NCBI RefSeq assembly: GCF_000424625.1 | Contig: NZ_AUKG01000001.1 | Location: 496,001-560,000 of the forward strand | From: Conexibacter woesei Iso977N | GTDB lineage: Bacteria; Actinomycetota; Thermoleophilia; Solirubrobacterales; Solirubrobacteraceae | Length of the DNA: 64,000 nucleotides | Direction: 5' to 3' | In this document: positions 15,671-24,404 of the stretch, piece after piece | How positions within the stretch are numbered: the first letter of the stretch is position 1 | How the letters are laid out: each line of letters opens with the position of its first letter | Program-made: the position numbers and the translations under genes | The notes under the pieces: model-generated | Database searches by the model: none | What the model was told of the DNA's origin: nothing | Seen by the model: only the letters and a program-made list of their open reading frames with translations

Positions 15671-17161
15671 TCAGATCGCGAGGTTCAGCGGCGGGATCGC
15701 GGACGGGCCCGTGGGCTCGGGCGCGGCGGGAGCGGCCGACGCAGCCGGCATCGCGGCGGCGAGATCGCCGACCGAGACCTCGGTGATGCCGACCGTGTGC
15801 AGCATCAGGTGGTCGGAGTCGGGGCCGGGAACGGCCTCGTCCGGGCGCTGCTTGAGGAACCCGTCGATCGAGTCCTTCAGGTCGATCGCCATGTCGGTCA
15901 CCGGGTCCGAGCCGCGCTCGTAGGCGCCGATCGCGATCAGGTCCTTCTTGTCGCGGTAGGCGGCCAGCAGCGCGCGCAGGCGCGTCGCGCCCGCGCGGAC
16001 GTCGGGCGTCATGATCTCGCCCTCCAGCCGGGACACCGACTGCAGGATGTCGATCGCCGGGTAGTGGCCCATGTGCGCGAGGTCGCGGCTGAGGACGATG
16101 TGGCCGTCGAGGATCGAGCGGACCGCGTCGGCGATCGGCTCGTTCATGTCGTCGCCGTCGACCAACACGGTGTACAACGCGGTGATCGATCCGTCCGGGC
16201 TGGTGCCCGAGCGCTCCAGCAGCTTCGGCAGCAGCGCGAAGACCGACGGCGTGTAGCCGCGCGTCGCCGGCGGCTCGCCGATCGCGAGGCCGACCTCGCG
16301 CTGGGCCATCGCGAAGCGCGTGACCGAGTCCATCATCAACATGACGTCGTGGCCCTGGTCGCGGAAGTGCTCCGCGATCGTCGTGGCCGTCAGCGCCGCC
16401 TTGATGCGCACGAGCGCGGGCTGGTCGGACGTCGCGACGACGACGACCGAGCGCTCGATCGCGCTGCCGAGGTCGCGCTCGATGAACTCCTTGACCTCGC
16501 GGCCACGCTCGCCGACGAGGCAGATGACGTTGATGTCGGCCGACGTCGAGCGCGCGATCATCCCCATCAGCGAGGACTTGCCGACGCCCGAGCCGGCGAA
16601 GATGCCGAGGCGCTGGCCGCGGCCGCACGGGACGAGCGAGTCGAGCGCGCGCACGCCGAGCGTCACGCGGTCGGTGATCCGCGGGCGCAGCAGCGGCGAC
16701 GGCGGCGCGGCGACGATCGGGCGCTGGGTCAGCGCGCCGAGCGAGCTGCCGCCGTCGATCGGGTCACCAAGGCCATCAAGAACTCGCCCGAGCAGGTCGG
16801 AGCCGATCGGGACCGAGACCTGGCGGCCGGTCGCGGTGACCGTGTCGCCCGGGCCGATGCCGTGCATCTCGCCCAAGGGCATCAACAACGTGCGGCCGGA
16901 GCGGAAGCCCACGACCTCGGCCGGGATCGTCCTCCAGCTGCCGGTCTGCGGGTCGCGGCCGGTGCGGACGTCGCAGACCTCGCCGACCTCCGCTTCCAGG
17001 CCGGTCGCCTCGACGATCAGGCCGATCAGGTCCATCACGCGGCCGTGGCGGCGGTGCAGGTCCGCGCGTGAGACGGCACGGCCCAGGCTCGCCAGGCGCT
17101 GCGCGATCTCGGCCTCGGGCGCGAGGATCGCGCCGCCCTGCTCGAGGACGAGCTCAGGCAT
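15671..17161 (-). CDS. fliI: Flagellar type III export ATPase FliI
   Basis: 496 aa from the ATG at 17161 (GGTGAG just upstream); an in-frame GTG two codons earlier (17167) is the alternative. F1-beta-like ATPase: Walker A in G-S-G-V-G-K-S-S (about 180), Walker B in V-M-L-M-M-D-S-V-T-R-F-A. N-terminal beta-barrel domain (about 25-100) and C-terminal helical domain present. Energises export with FliH and FliJ. The C-terminal ~25 residues are Ala/Pro-rich. The start overlaps the fliH stop by 8 nt or more. Confidence 0.95.
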   Translation of the reverse strand: MPELVLEQGGAILAPEAEIAQRLASLGRAVSRADLHRRHGRVMDLIGLIVEATGLEAEVGEVCDVRTGRDPQTGSWRTIPAEVVGFRSGRTLLMPLGEMHGIGPGDTVTATGRQVSVPIGSDLLGRVLDGLGDPIDGGSSLGALTQRPIVAAPPSPLLRPRITDRVTLGVRALDSLVPCGRGQRLGIFAGSGVGKSSLMGMIARSTSADINVICLVGERGREVKEFIERDLGSAIERSVVVVATSDQPALVRIKAALTATTIAEHFRDQGHDVMLMMDSVTRFAMAQREVGLAIGEPPATRGYTPSVFALLPKLLERSGTSPDGSITALYTVLVDGDDMNEPIADAVRSILDGHIVLSRDLAHMGHYPAIDILQSVSRLEGEIMTPDVRAGATRLRALLAAYRDKKDLIAIGAYERGSDPVTDMAIDLKDSIDGFLKQRPDEAVPGPDSDHLMLHTVGITEVSVGDLAAAMPAASAAPAAPEPTGPSAIPPLNLAI

Positions 17162-17777
17162 GCTCACCGACGGCGGTCGCGGGCGCGCGCAGCGCCTCCT
17201 CGACGGCCTCGCGGGCGCGGGCCAGCTTCGTGGCGAGCGTCGCGTCGACCTCGCCCTCGACGGTCCGGACGATCGCGCCGCCGCGCGCCACGCGGCGCTC
17301 GGCCTGCACGTCGCAGGTCTCGATGCCGCCCAGCTCGTTGGCCAGCGTCTCGGCCGCGCCGCGGACGAGCTCCAGGTCCTCGGGGTTGACGAGGACCGTC
17401 ACGCGCTCGCGCTCGACCAGCCGGCGCAGCGCGCCGCGTACCACATCAACAACGACTTCGGGCTGCGCGGCGATCGTCGCGCCGATCGCCTGCTCGGCGA
17501 TCCGCAGCGCCAGCTCGACGGCCGACGCCTCGACGGCCGCGGAGATCCGCGCGCGCTCGGCAGCGACCGCGTCGGCCGCGGCCTGCAGGGCCGCGACGCC
17601 CGACGCCATCTGCGCCTGGGCCTCCAGCAGTCCCGCCTGGAAGCCGGCCTCGTGGCCCGCCGCGCGGGCGGCCTCGGCCTCGGCCTCGAGGTCGATCTGC
17701 GGGACCTCGGGCGCCGGGGCGCCGATGGTCTCGAAGCCGGCCGTCGGCTCCAGCGTGGGGAAGGCGAAGTCCTGCAT
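17154..17777 (-). CDS. fliH: Flagellar assembly protein FliH
   Basis: 207 aa from the ATG sharing one nucleotide with the fliG stop. Acidic/Ala-rich N-terminus, a GxxxG-like helical stretch around A-A-G-H-E-A-G-F-Q-A-G, and a C-terminal V-type ATPase subunit E-like domain ending in V-E-G-E-V-D-A-T-L-A-T-K-L, typical of FliH. Stator-like regulator of FliI. Confidence 0.9.
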   Translation of the reverse strand: MQDFAFPTLEPTAGFETIGAPAPEVPQIDLEAEAEAARAAGHEAGFQAGLLEAQAQMASGVAALQAAADAVAAERARISAAVEASAVELALRIAEQAIGATIAAQPEVVVDVVRGALRRLVERERVTVLVNPEDLELVRGAAETLANELGGIETCDVQAERRVARGGAIVRTVEGEVDATLATKLARAREAVEEALRAPATAVGEHA

Positions 17778-18817
17778 CAGATGATGTCGTCCTCGGACGC
17801 CTCGCCGCCCTCGCCGCCACGGCCGATCGTGATCGCGCCCGCGTCCTCCAGGCGCCGGATCGCGCCGACGATGCGCGACTGCGCCTCCTCGACGACCGAC
17901 CGCCGCTGCGGCTTGCCGGTGTCCAGGTCCTCCTGGAGCATCTCGGCGCCGCGCGAGGACATGTTGCGGAAGATGGTGTCCTTGACCTCGTCGCTGACGC
18001 CGCGCAGCGCCAGGCCGAGGTCCTTCTGGTCGACCTCGCGCAGCAGCAGCTGGATGTCGCGGTCGTTGAGCACGACGATGTCGTCGAACGTGAAGAGCTT
18101 CTGGCGGATCTCGTCGGCGAGCTCGCCGTCGGTCTCGGCGATCGCCTCGAGCACCGTGCGCTCGGTCGAGCGGCCGGCGCGGTTGAGCAGCTCGGCGAGC
18201 GAGTCGACGCCGCCGGCCTGGCTGAACTCCTGCGTCAGGACGTTGGAGAGCTTGAGGCGCAGGCCGCGCTCGACGTCCTCGATGACGCCCGGGTTGGTGT
18301 CCTCCATCGTCGCGATGCGCATCGCGACGTTGGCCTGGACCTCGGGGGTCAGGCAGCCGAGCACCTTCGCGCCGAGCGTCGTGTGCAGCGACGCGACGAC
18401 CAGCGCGATCGTCTGCGGCGCCTCGTCGGCGAGGAACGTGGCGATCTGCTCCGGCGGCGTGCGCCGCAGGAAGTCGAACGGGCGCAGCTCGGCCTGGGCG
18501 GTGATCTGGCCGAGGATCTCCTCGGCACGCGTCTCGCCGAGCAGGTGGACCAGGACCTCGCGGGCGAACTGCGGGCCGCCCATCGCGAACTCGTCCTGGG
18601 CGTCGAAGCGCTCGGCGAGCTCCTGGACGACCGCGTCCGCGGTCTCGGCCTTGACGCGCCACAGCGACGCCATCTCGGCCGAGATCGCCTCGATCTCGCG
18701 CTCGGAGAGGAACTTCAGGACGTCGGCGGCGCGCGTCGTCCCGATCGTGATCAGGAAGACGGCGGCCTTCTGGCGGCCGGTCAGCGCGGCCGCGCCTCCG
18801 CGGGTCGCGACGCTCAC
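17777..18817 (-). CDS. fliG: Flagellar motor switch protein FliG
   Basis: 346 aa from the GTG overlapping the fliF stop (GTGA). N-terminal domain begins L-T-G-R-Q-K-A-A-V-F-L-I-T-I-G; the middle domain has D-E-A-P-Q-T-I-A-L-V (the EHPQ-like surface contacting FliM); the C-terminal torque domain includes F-T-F-D-D-I-V-V-L-N-D-R-D-I-Q-L-L-L-R-E and D-L-G-L-A-L-R-G, with the charged residues that face MotA. The last ~12 residues are Gly/Asp/Glu-rich. Confidence 0.95.
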   Translation of the reverse strand: MSVATRGGAAALTGRQKAAVFLITIGTTRAADVLKFLSEREIEAISAEMASLWRVKAETADAVVQELAERFDAQDEFAMGGPQFAREVLVHLLGETRAEEILGQITAQAELRPFDFLRRTPPEQIATFLADEAPQTIALVVASLHTTLGAKVLGCLTPEVQANVAMRIATMEDTNPGVIEDVERGLRLKLSNVLTQEFSQAGGVDSLAELLNRAGRSTERTVLEAIAETDGELADEIRQKLFTFDDIVVLNDRDIQLLLREVDQKDLGLALRGVSDEVKDTIFRNMSSRGAEMLQEDLDTGKPQRRSVVEEAQSRIVGAIRRLEDAGAITIGRGGEGGEASEDDII

Positions 18818-20364
18818 TTGTTGTCCTCCGTGACCCACTGACGGAGGTGCGCGGCCACGCGCTCGGGCTCGTCGTGGATCAGGTTGTCGAGCTGCTGGCG
18901 GCGCGGGTCGCTGGTGGCGATCGACACCTCGCTGGCGCCGGCGTCGGACGTGAAGTCCGGCATCGGCATCAGCTCGGCGCGCGGGTTCGCGGCCTCCAGC
19001 GACTTCAGCCAGGACGGCTCGTCGATCAGCTCGCCACGCTCGCGCCTGCGCAGGTGGCGGGTGACGAAGAACAGGAACATCAGCGCGCCGAGGCCGATGC
19101 CCGCGCCCTTGAGGATGCCCGAGAAGGCGGCCGGGATCGGACCGGCCTTCGGGGCGGCCGTCGTGGGCGTGAAGCTCAGGCCCTGGGTGACGGCCAGCGT
19201 GTCGCCGCGCTTGGTGTTGAGGCCGGCGGCCGAGCTGACCGAGGCCTTCAGCTGCGTCAGCTGCGCGGGCGTGAGCCTGACGGACTTGTCGAGCATGAGC
19301 GACATGTCCATCTTGTTGACCGTGCCCGGGGCGACCGTCGTCTTCGTGATCGTCTTGCCGATCGCGTTGGACGTGTCGGAGGTCTTGTTCTTGTAGTCGT
19401 TGTTGCCCGAGCCCGACGCGCTGCCGTTGGCGGCGTAGGACGGCAGGTTGCTCGCCGTGCCCGACGTGCCGCCGGAGGCCGAGCCGGTGCCCTTCAGCGT
19501 CTCGTTGGTGACCCTCTGCTCGGACGGCACGACGTTCTTGGTGTCGTACTGCAGCCTCTGCAGGTCGGTCTTGTCGACGTTGAGGTCGGAGTGGACCATG
19601 ACCTGGGCCTTGTTCGGGCCGAGGGTGCGGTCGAGCATCGCCTGGACGGCCGAGGCCGTCGAGGCGTTGTACTTGGCCTCGGCGTTCGTCTTGGACGGCA
19701 GGCTGCCGCCCGACCCGTCGCCGGAGCTGTCGCCGTTGGGCCACAGCATCGCGCCGGTGCCGTCGGTGATCGTGACGTTCGCGGACCTCAGGTTCGGGAC
19801 CGACGAGGCGACGAGGTTCGCGATGCCCTTGACCGACGCGGGGTCCATCGAGGACGCGTCGGACGGGAGCAGGACCGCCGCGGTGGCGGGCTGGCTCTCG
19901 TCGGCGAAGAGGTTGTCCTGGCCGAGCGTGAGGTTGACCGTCGCGCCCTGGGCGCCGTCGATCTGGGAGATCGTGTTGGCGATCTCGCCCTCGAGGCCGC
20001 GCTGGTAGGCGACCTGCTGCTGCTGGGTGGAGGCGCCCAGCTTCTGCTTGTCGAGGATCTCGAAGCCCGGCTGCGTCGTGCCCGAGTTCAGGCCCTTGGA
20101 CGCCAGCGCCACGTTGGCCGCCGTCTCCTTGCCCTTCTGCACGGCGATCGCGGTGCCGCCGTTCTGCAGCTCGAACGGCACGCCGGCCGCGGTGAGCGCT
20201 GAGGTGATCTGCGTGGTCTTGGCCGGGTCGACGCCGGTCATCACGGTCGTGTAGGACGGCTTGGAGGCCATCTTCACGATGAAGACCGACGCGGCCAGGA
20301 AGGCCAGCGCGCAAGCGGCAAGGGTGATCTTGCCGCGCAAGGACATGGAGTTGATGAGAGCCAT
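18814..20364 (-). CDS. fliF: Flagellar MS-ring protein FliF
   Basis: 516 aa with an N-terminal membrane segment (about 14-32), ring-building motifs (Y-Q-R-G-L-E-G-E-I-A-N-T-I and A-A-V-L-L-P), a Gly/Ser-rich loop (about 230-330), a second membrane segment near 425-445 and a cytoplasmic tail of about 70 residues that binds FliG. Base of the rotor and export gate housing. ATG with GGAGGG just upstream. Confidence 0.94.
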   Translation of the reverse strand: MALINSMSLRGKITLAACALAFLAASVFIVKMASKPSYTTVMTGVDPAKTTQITSALTAAGVPFELQNGGTAIAVQKGKETAANVALASKGLNSGTTQPGFEILDKQKLGASTQQQQVAYQRGLEGEIANTISQIDGAQGATVNLTLGQDNLFADESQPATAAVLLPSDASSMDPASVKGIANLVASSVPNLRSANVTITDGTGAMLWPNGDSSGDGSGGSLPSKTNAEAKYNASTASAVQAMLDRTLGPNKAQVMVHSDLNVDKTDLQRLQYDTKNVVPSEQRVTNETLKGTGSASGGTSGTASNLPSYAANGSASGSGNNDYKNKTSDTSNAIGKTITKTTVAPGTVNKMDMSLMLDKSVRLTPAQLTQLKASVSSAAGLNTKRGDTLAVTQGLSFTPTTAAPKAGPIPAAFSGILKGAGIGLGALMFLFFVTRHLRRRERGELIDEPSWLKSLEAANPRAELMPMPDFTSDAGASEVSIATSDPRRQQLDNLIHDEPERVAAHLRQWVTEDNK

Positions 20365-20397
20365 TGGAGGGAGGGGCTCCGGGTCGGAGGGTGAGGC

Positions 20398-20727
20398 TTA
20401 GACCTGGGTTCGGAAGATCTCTTGGAGGGCTTCTGTGCCCTTGGTGCGCAGCTGCGCCGCAAGTTGCATCGACAGCTGGGCCCGTTCGACTGCAACGATC
20501 GCCTGCGTCGGGTCCGTGGCCGTACCGTCGGCCAGCGAACGCGACGCGTCGGCAGCGGAGTTCTGGGACTTCTCGAGCGCGCCGATCTGGTTCGTGAGCG
20601 CCGAGCCGAAGGAGCCGGAGGCGCCGGACGCGGCACCGGTGCCGCTCGTGGCGCCGTCGACGCCGCCGATCGAGCCGACGTTCCACTCGCCGCCGCCGAG
20701 GCCGCCGATCGCGGGGATGGCGGGCAT
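20398..20727 (-). CDS. fliE: Hook-basal body complex protein FliE
   Basis: 109 aa. Gly/Ser/Ala-rich N-terminus, then the FliE C-terminal helical pattern A-I-V-A-V-E-R-A-Q-L-S-M-Q-L-A-A-Q-L-R and T-E-A-L-Q-E-I-F-R-T-Q-V, which is highly diagnostic. Links MS-ring to rod. Start shares a base with the flgC stop. Confidence 0.92.
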   Translation of the reverse strand: MPAIPAIGGLGGGEWNVGSIGGVDGATSGTGAASGASGSFGSALTNQIGALEKSQNSAADASRSLADGTATDPTQAIVAVERAQLSMQLAAQLRTKGTEALQEIFRTQV

Positions 20728-21188
20728 CAGCGCAGCAGGTCCAAGGTCTTGGAGAACATCGTCTTGGCGGTCTGCATCGCCGTGACGTTGGCCTCGTAGG
20801 CGCGGGAGGAGGAGATCAGGTCGGTCATCTCCGTCACCGTGTTGACGTTGGGCATCGTCACGTAGCCGTTCTTGTCGGCGTCCGGATGGCCCGGGTCGTA
20901 GATCCGCTTGAGCGGGCTGGAGTCCTCGACGATGCCGGAGACCTTGACGCCGTTGGCGACGCCGGCGCCGGAGCCGGAGCCGCCGCCCTGGACCGAGGAG
21001 AGGACCGAGGCGAAGTCGTTACCGGCACCGCCGGCCTCCTGGAGCACGACCTCCTTGCGCCGGTACGGCTGGCCGTTGGCGGCCTTCGTCGTCTCGGCGT
21101 TGGCGAGGTTCTCGGACGTGACGTCCATCCGCATGCGCTCGGCCGTGAGGCCCGAGCCGGAGATGCCGATCGCGTCGAACAGGCCCAT
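20727..21188 (-). CDS. flgC: Flagellar proximal rod protein FlgC
   Basis: 153 aa from the ATG sharing a base with the flgB stop. N-terminal G-I-S-G-S-G-L-T-A-E-R-M-R-M-D-V-T-S-E-N-L-A-N-A, the FlgC-specific Y-D-P-x-H-P-D-A-x-x-x-G-Y-V-x-x-P-N-V-N, and C-terminal S-S-R-A-Y-E-A-N-V-T-A. Rod component exported by the type III apparatus. Confidence 0.94.
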   Translation of the reverse strand: MGLFDAIGISGSGLTAERMRMDVTSENLANAETTKAANGQPYRRKEVVLQEAGGAGNDFASVLSSVQGGGSGSGAGVANGVKVSGIVEDSSPLKRIYDPGHPDADKNGYVTMPNVNTVTEMTDLISSSRAYEANVTAMQTAKTMFSKTLDLLR

Positions 21189-21544
21189 CAGGAACCACCG
21201 ATCGCAGACTTGAGGATGGAGATGCGCGTCTTCATGACCGACTCGATGGCCTCGTAGTGCAGGCCGTTCTCGGCCTGCGTCGAGGCCTCCTGGTCGATGT
21301 CGACCGAGGAGCCGTCGGCGCGCATGACGCTGGACATGTCCGCCTGCTGCGTCGGGTTCACCGACGAGACCGCGGACTGGCCCCCGTCCCACGCCGCGTG
21401 CAGGGCCGACGCGAAGTCGACGTCCTGGCGGCGGTAGCCGGGGGTGTTGACGTTCGCGATGTTCTGCGAAATCGCCTGCTGCCGGAGAGCGCTGCCGGAG
21501 AGGGCGCGCTCGAGGCCGATCTGGGTGGTGTCGAAGAGTCCCAT
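21188..21544 (-). CDS. flgB: Flagellar proximal rod protein FlgB
   Basis: 118 aa, with L-x-x-R-Q-x-x-I-S-Q-N-I-A-N-V-N-T-P-G-Y-R-R-Q-D-V-D-F, the canonical FlgB N-terminal motif, and the D-I-D-Q-E-A-S-T-Q-A-E-N-G-L-H-Y-E-A region near the end. Leads the flgB-flgC-fliE-fliF-fliG... unit, with an exact sigma-28-like promoter 72 nt upstream. Confidence 0.94.
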   Translation of the reverse strand: MGLFDTTQIGLERALSGSALRQQAISQNIANVNTPGYRRQDVDFASALHAAWDGGQSAVSSVNPTQQADMSSVMRADGSSVDIDQEASTQAENGLHYEAIESVMKTRISILKSAIGGS

Positions 21545-21615
21545 GGACGTGCGAGGTCACTGCCGCCCGTCCGTGGGCTCTGAGTCAGTCGCCGGCCATG
21601 GCAACCCACTCACCG

Positions 21616-21642
21616 TTCTCGGCCGAACGGAGTCGCGCTTGA
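21616..21642 (-). promoter_or_regulatory. Sigma-28-like promoter upstream of flgB
   Basis: Minus strand: TCAA, exactly 15 nt, GCCGAGAA, with the -10-like box ending 72 nt before the flgB start. It lies right after the terminator of the preceding fliT gene, as expected for the head of the long basal-body operon. Confidence 0.7.
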
Positions 21643-21663
21643 GTGGGATGCGGAGGAACCGTC

Positions 21664-21681
21664 CCGGCGCGAACGCGCCGG
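21664..21681. terminator. Hairpin with tetraloop downstream of fliT
   Basis: CCGGCGC (21664-21670) and GCGCCGG (21675-21681) form a perfect 7-bp all-strong stem around a 4-nt loop, 13 nt after the fliT stop and upstream of the flgB promoter. No T-tract. Confidence 0.6.
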
Positions 21682-21693
21682 TCGGACATGCGG

Positions 21694-22023
21694 CTAGGCC
21701 GCGGAGCTGAAGGAGGGCAGCGGCTTGGCCACCCCGGTGCCGGACTGGTAGCCGGCGGCGGCCGTGCGGCCGGTCTTCAGACGGCGCAGCTCGCCCGCCG
21801 TCTCGATCATGCCCTGCTTGATGACGGTGGCGCTCAGCGCCTGGAGGCGCACGGCCTCGCGCAGGTCGGCCATGGCCCACGCGGGGGCCTGCGCCGGCAG
21901 CAGGCTCAGGAGCACGTCGCGGCGCGCGTTGAGGTCCGCGAGGTCCTCCCAGCGGCCGTCGGTGCAGAGCGCGTGCTCCTCGCGGCCGAGGGCCACGAGC
22001 TGCGCGTAGATCTGGTGGCTCAT
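21694..22023 (-). CDS. FliT-like flagellar protein downstream of fliS
   Basis: 109 aa from the ATG overlapping the fliS stop (ATGA). Mostly helical, with an L-D-x-x-R-D-x-L-L-type segment (D-L-N-A-R-R-D-V-L-L-S-L-L) similar to FliT-family and other small export chaperones. The C-terminal 25 residues are Gly/Ser/Ala-rich. In many flagellar loci the gene after fliS encodes the FliD chaperone FliT; assignment rests on position, size and helical pattern. Confidence 0.65.
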   Translation of the reverse strand: MSHQIYAQLVALGREEHALCTDGRWEDLADLNARRDVLLSLLPAQAPAWAMADLREAVRLQALSATVIKQGMIETAGELRRLKTGRTAAAGYQSGTGVAKPLPSFSSAA

Positions 22024-22415
22024 GCCGAGGCGGGAGCGACGGCGGCGGCCTGCTGGGCCAGCGCGGCCCATGCCTCGCGCAGGTTGGACAGCAGCGCGAC
22101 GACCTGGGCGATCTTCTCGCCCTGGCGCTGGATGCGGGCCTCGATCAGCGTCTTCTTGCAGAAGATGTAGATCGCCTGCAGGCGATCGGCGATCTCGCCG
22201 GTGTCCATGTTCAGCGTCGCGAGGAGCTCGTCGAGGATCGCCTCGGCGCGGTTGAGCTTCTCGAAGGAGTGCAGCCAGGCGCCCTCGTTCATGGCGACCT
22301 CGGCCTGACGCAGGAAGCGCACGGCGCCGTCATAGAGCATCACGACGAGCTGCTCGGGAGAGGCGGTCAGGACCGCGGAGTCGCGGTAGGCCTGCGGGCT
22401 GGCGTAGGGGTTCAT
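22020..22415 (-). CDS. fliS: Flagellin export chaperone FliS
   Basis: 131 aa beginning N-P-Y-A-S-P-Q-A-Y-R and continuing S-P-E-Q-L-V-V-M-L-Y-D-G-A-V-R-F-L, the diagnostic FliS N-terminus, then four helices with L-N-R-A-x-x-I-L-D-E-L. Binds the C-terminus of flagellin and keeps it unfolded; in Bacillus it also antagonises FliW. Adjacent to fliD as usual. A weaker sigma-28-like element lies 35 nt upstream. Confidence 0.93.
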   Translation of the reverse strand: MNPYASPQAYRDSAVLTASPEQLVVMLYDGAVRFLRQAEVAMNEGAWLHSFEKLNRAEAILDELLATLNMDTGEIADRLQAIYIFCKKTLIEARIQRQGEKIAQVVALLSNLREAWAALAQQAAAVAPASA

Positions 22416-22449
22416 GGTGGTCGCTTCCGAGGGAGGGGGACGTACGGGT

Positions 22450-22476
22450 TGATCGCTGGGGATCGGCGGTGCTTGA
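22450..22476 (-). promoter_or_regulatory. Possible sigma-28-like promoter upstream of fliS
   Basis: Minus strand: TCAA, exactly 15 nt, AGCGATCA. The -10-like box matches GCCGATCA (the flgG site) at six of eight positions, with the CGATCA part intact. Located 35 nt before fliS and just after the fliD stop. A second GCCGATCC inside the spacer is at the wrong distance. Confidence 0.4.
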
Positions 22477-22493
22477 GGTCAGAGGTCCGCGGG

Positions 22494-23870
22494 CTAGCTG
22501 GCCGTGAAGCTCGACAGCTTCGAGCCGGCCGCCTGGCTGTTGGCCATCGCGGTCTCCATCGCGGTGAACTGCTTGGTCAGCAGCTGCTGCTTGGAGTCCA
22601 TCCGGGCGTCGAAGGTCGTCAGCTTCGCCGCGAGGTCGGAGAGGTCGGAGTTGGTGGAGGTGATCCGGGCCTGGATCAGGCCCGTCGAGCCCTGGTAGTT
22701 CCTCAGGACGTTGCGGAACTGCTGCGCGAAGCCGTTGACGTTCGCGGTGCCGCCGAGGAGGCTGCGCACGGTCAGCGGGTCGGCGTCCAGGGCGGTCGAG
22801 AGCTTGGTCTCGTCGAGCGTGAGCTTGCCGTCGAGGGCGTCCTGGTTGATCGTGCCGCCGCTGGTCGACGCGCCGGTCGAGATGCCGATGTCGGCCAGCG
22901 ACCTCAGCGTGCCCGAGAGGCCCGGCACCGCGGCGCTGATCGTCGAGCGGAAGCTCGAGAGCATGTCGTTGAGGCCGGAGTCGCCGAACAGCGATCCCCT
23001 GACGATGTCGTCGGCCGCCGTGGCGTTGACCACCGGCGTGTCGGTCAGCGCGCCGCGACCGGCGGTCACGACGTCGTTGTAGGCCGAGACGAACGCCTTG
23101 ACCTTGGTGGTGATCGCGTCCTTGTCGGGACCGGGCGAGCCGACGGTCAGGGCTTCGGTCGTGCCCGCGGCGGTCTTGCCCTTGAGCACGAACTGGACGC
23201 CCGGCATGGCGTCCTTGATCGTGTTGGACTCGCGCTCGTACTGCGTGCCGTTGATCGTGAGCTTCGCGTTGGTGCCCGCGATCCGCTCGGTCTGGCTCCC
23301 GGCGCCGGCGCCGGAGATCGAGAAGCCCGACGACGCGCCGGTCGTCTTGGCGCTCAGGACGAGGCTGCCGTTGACGTTGACCGCGTAGAGGTTGCCGCCG
23401 GTGGCGCCGTTGATCGCCGAGACCGCGTCGTCGACGGTCGCGCCGGCCCTGAGGTCGACCGTCGAGCGCGGGGTGCCGTCGGCGTTGTTGATGACCATCT
23501 GGCCATCCGCCGTCGGGCTCGTGAACGACCACGTCTGGCGCTCGGCGGAGGCCAGCTGGTCGACCGAGACGTCGTAGCCGCCGGGAGGCGCGCCGCCGGT
23601 GCGCGAGACCGTGAACTTCGTCGTGTCGGTGGACTCGACGGTCTGCGTGTCGATCCAGGTCAGCGCCGACGACAGGTCGTCGTTGGCCGTCTTCAACGCC
23701 GTGAGCTTGGTGCTCAGGTCGTTGTAGATGCTGACCTTCTTGTTGTCGATCGCCTGGTCGTTGGTGATCTTGGTCCGCGGGATCTTCTCCGCGGCCATCA
23801 GCTGGTCGATGATCGACGCGGTGTCGAGGCCGGACACCAGGCCGCTCATCTGGATCGGGGGTGTGGACAT
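22494..23870 (-). CDS. fliD: Flagellar filament cap protein FliD
   Basis: 458 aa. N-terminal FliD domain starts Q-M-S-G-L-V-S-G-L-D-T-A-S-I-I-D-Q-L-M-A, the typical G-L-x-S-G-L-D-x-x-x-I-I-x-x-L motif. The C-terminal FliD domain (about 230-450) ends in helices T-S-T-N-S-D-L-S-D-L-A-A-K and M-E-T-A-M-A-N-S-Q-A. Thr/Ala/Gly-rich middle. Caps the filament and folds incoming flagellin. AAGGA lies before the ATG. Confidence 0.95.
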   Translation of the reverse strand: MSTPPIQMSGLVSGLDTASIIDQLMAAEKIPRTKITNDQAIDNKKVSIYNDLSTKLTALKTANDDLSSALTWIDTQTVESTDTTKFTVSRTGGAPPGGYDVSVDQLASAERQTWSFTSPTADGQMVINNADGTPRSTVDLRAGATVDDAVSAINGATGGNLYAVNVNGSLVLSAKTTGASSGFSISGAGAGSQTERIAGTNAKLTINGTQYERESNTIKDAMPGVQFVLKGKTAAGTTEALTVGSPGPDKDAITTKVKAFVSAYNDVVTAGRGALTDTPVVNATAADDIVRGSLFGDSGLNDMLSSFRSTISAAVPGLSGTLRSLADIGISTGASTSGGTINQDALDGKLTLDETKLSTALDADPLTVRSLLGGTANVNGFAQQFRNVLRNYQGSTGLIQARITSTNSDLSDLAAKLTTFDARMDSKQQLLTKQFTAMETAMANSQAAGSKLSSFTAS

Positions 23871-23887
23871 GGTTGTCCTTCGTTCTC

Positions 23888-24244
23888 CTACGCGGCCGGG
23901 GCCGGGTCGGGTTCGGTGCCGAAGAGCTCGCCGAGCGCGACGGGGCGCAGGACGCGGCCCTCGTCGTCGACCAGCGAGGCGACCACCCGGTTGGTGAGGC
24001 GATGCGTGTCGAACCGCACGCTCTGGCCGCGCTCCGACAGGTCGTCGGCGAGCTGCCCTGCGCGGCTGATGTCGTCCCAGACCTCGTCCGGGATCCTGTC
24101 GGGCCCGGTCATCCGGCGCTTGCGCGCGTCGGCGAGGTCGAAGACACGCGCGAACTCGCCGCTTGCCGCCGGCGCCTCAGGCGCTCGGTCGGCAGCGCGA
24201 AGGAAGGCCCCGTGGCCGATCCTCGTGGTCGCGTCGATGTCCAT
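23888..24244 (-). CDS. flaG: FlaG-like flagellar protein
   Basis: 118 aa from the ATG at 24244, chosen because AAAGGA sits 6 nt upstream. The C-terminal half reads V-R-F-D-T-H-R-L-T-N-R-V-V-A-S-L-V-D-D-E-G-R-V-L-R-P-V, following the FlaG pattern (L-x-F-x-x-x-x-x-x-x-x-x-V-x-V-V-D-x-x-T-G-E-V-I-R-x-I-P). FlaG genes normally precede fliD, as here. A longer upstream reading (to about 24399) is possible but has a weaker start. Confidence 0.7.
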   Translation of the reverse strand: MDIDATTRIGHGAFLRAADRAPEAPAASGEFARVFDLADARKRRMTGPDRIPDEVWDDISRAGQLADDLSERGQSVRFDTHRLTNRVVASLVDDEGRVLRPVALGELFGTEPDPAPAA

Positions 24245-24404
24245 GTCGATCCTTTCGAAGTACGTCCGGCTCGTCCCTGAGCCTCCTGCTCCTGTCTCTC
24301 CGGTCATCGGTGTCCCGGAAAGGCCCTTGAGCAGGGGCATGGACGTTCGGCCGATCGTCGGATCGTCGAACAGCTGATGTGCGCGCTCGGCGGACATCGA
24401 AGGT

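Noticed and set aside
21557-21880. 107-codon minus-strand frame between fliT and flgB
   Set aside because: Overlaps fliT in another frame and spans the terminator and the flgB promoter; composition not protein-like.
22458-22476. TCAA followed by GCCGATCC upstream of fliS
   Set aside because: The spacer between these two boxes is only 5 nt, incompatible with a sigma-28 promoter; the AGCGATCA box at 15 nt was listed instead.
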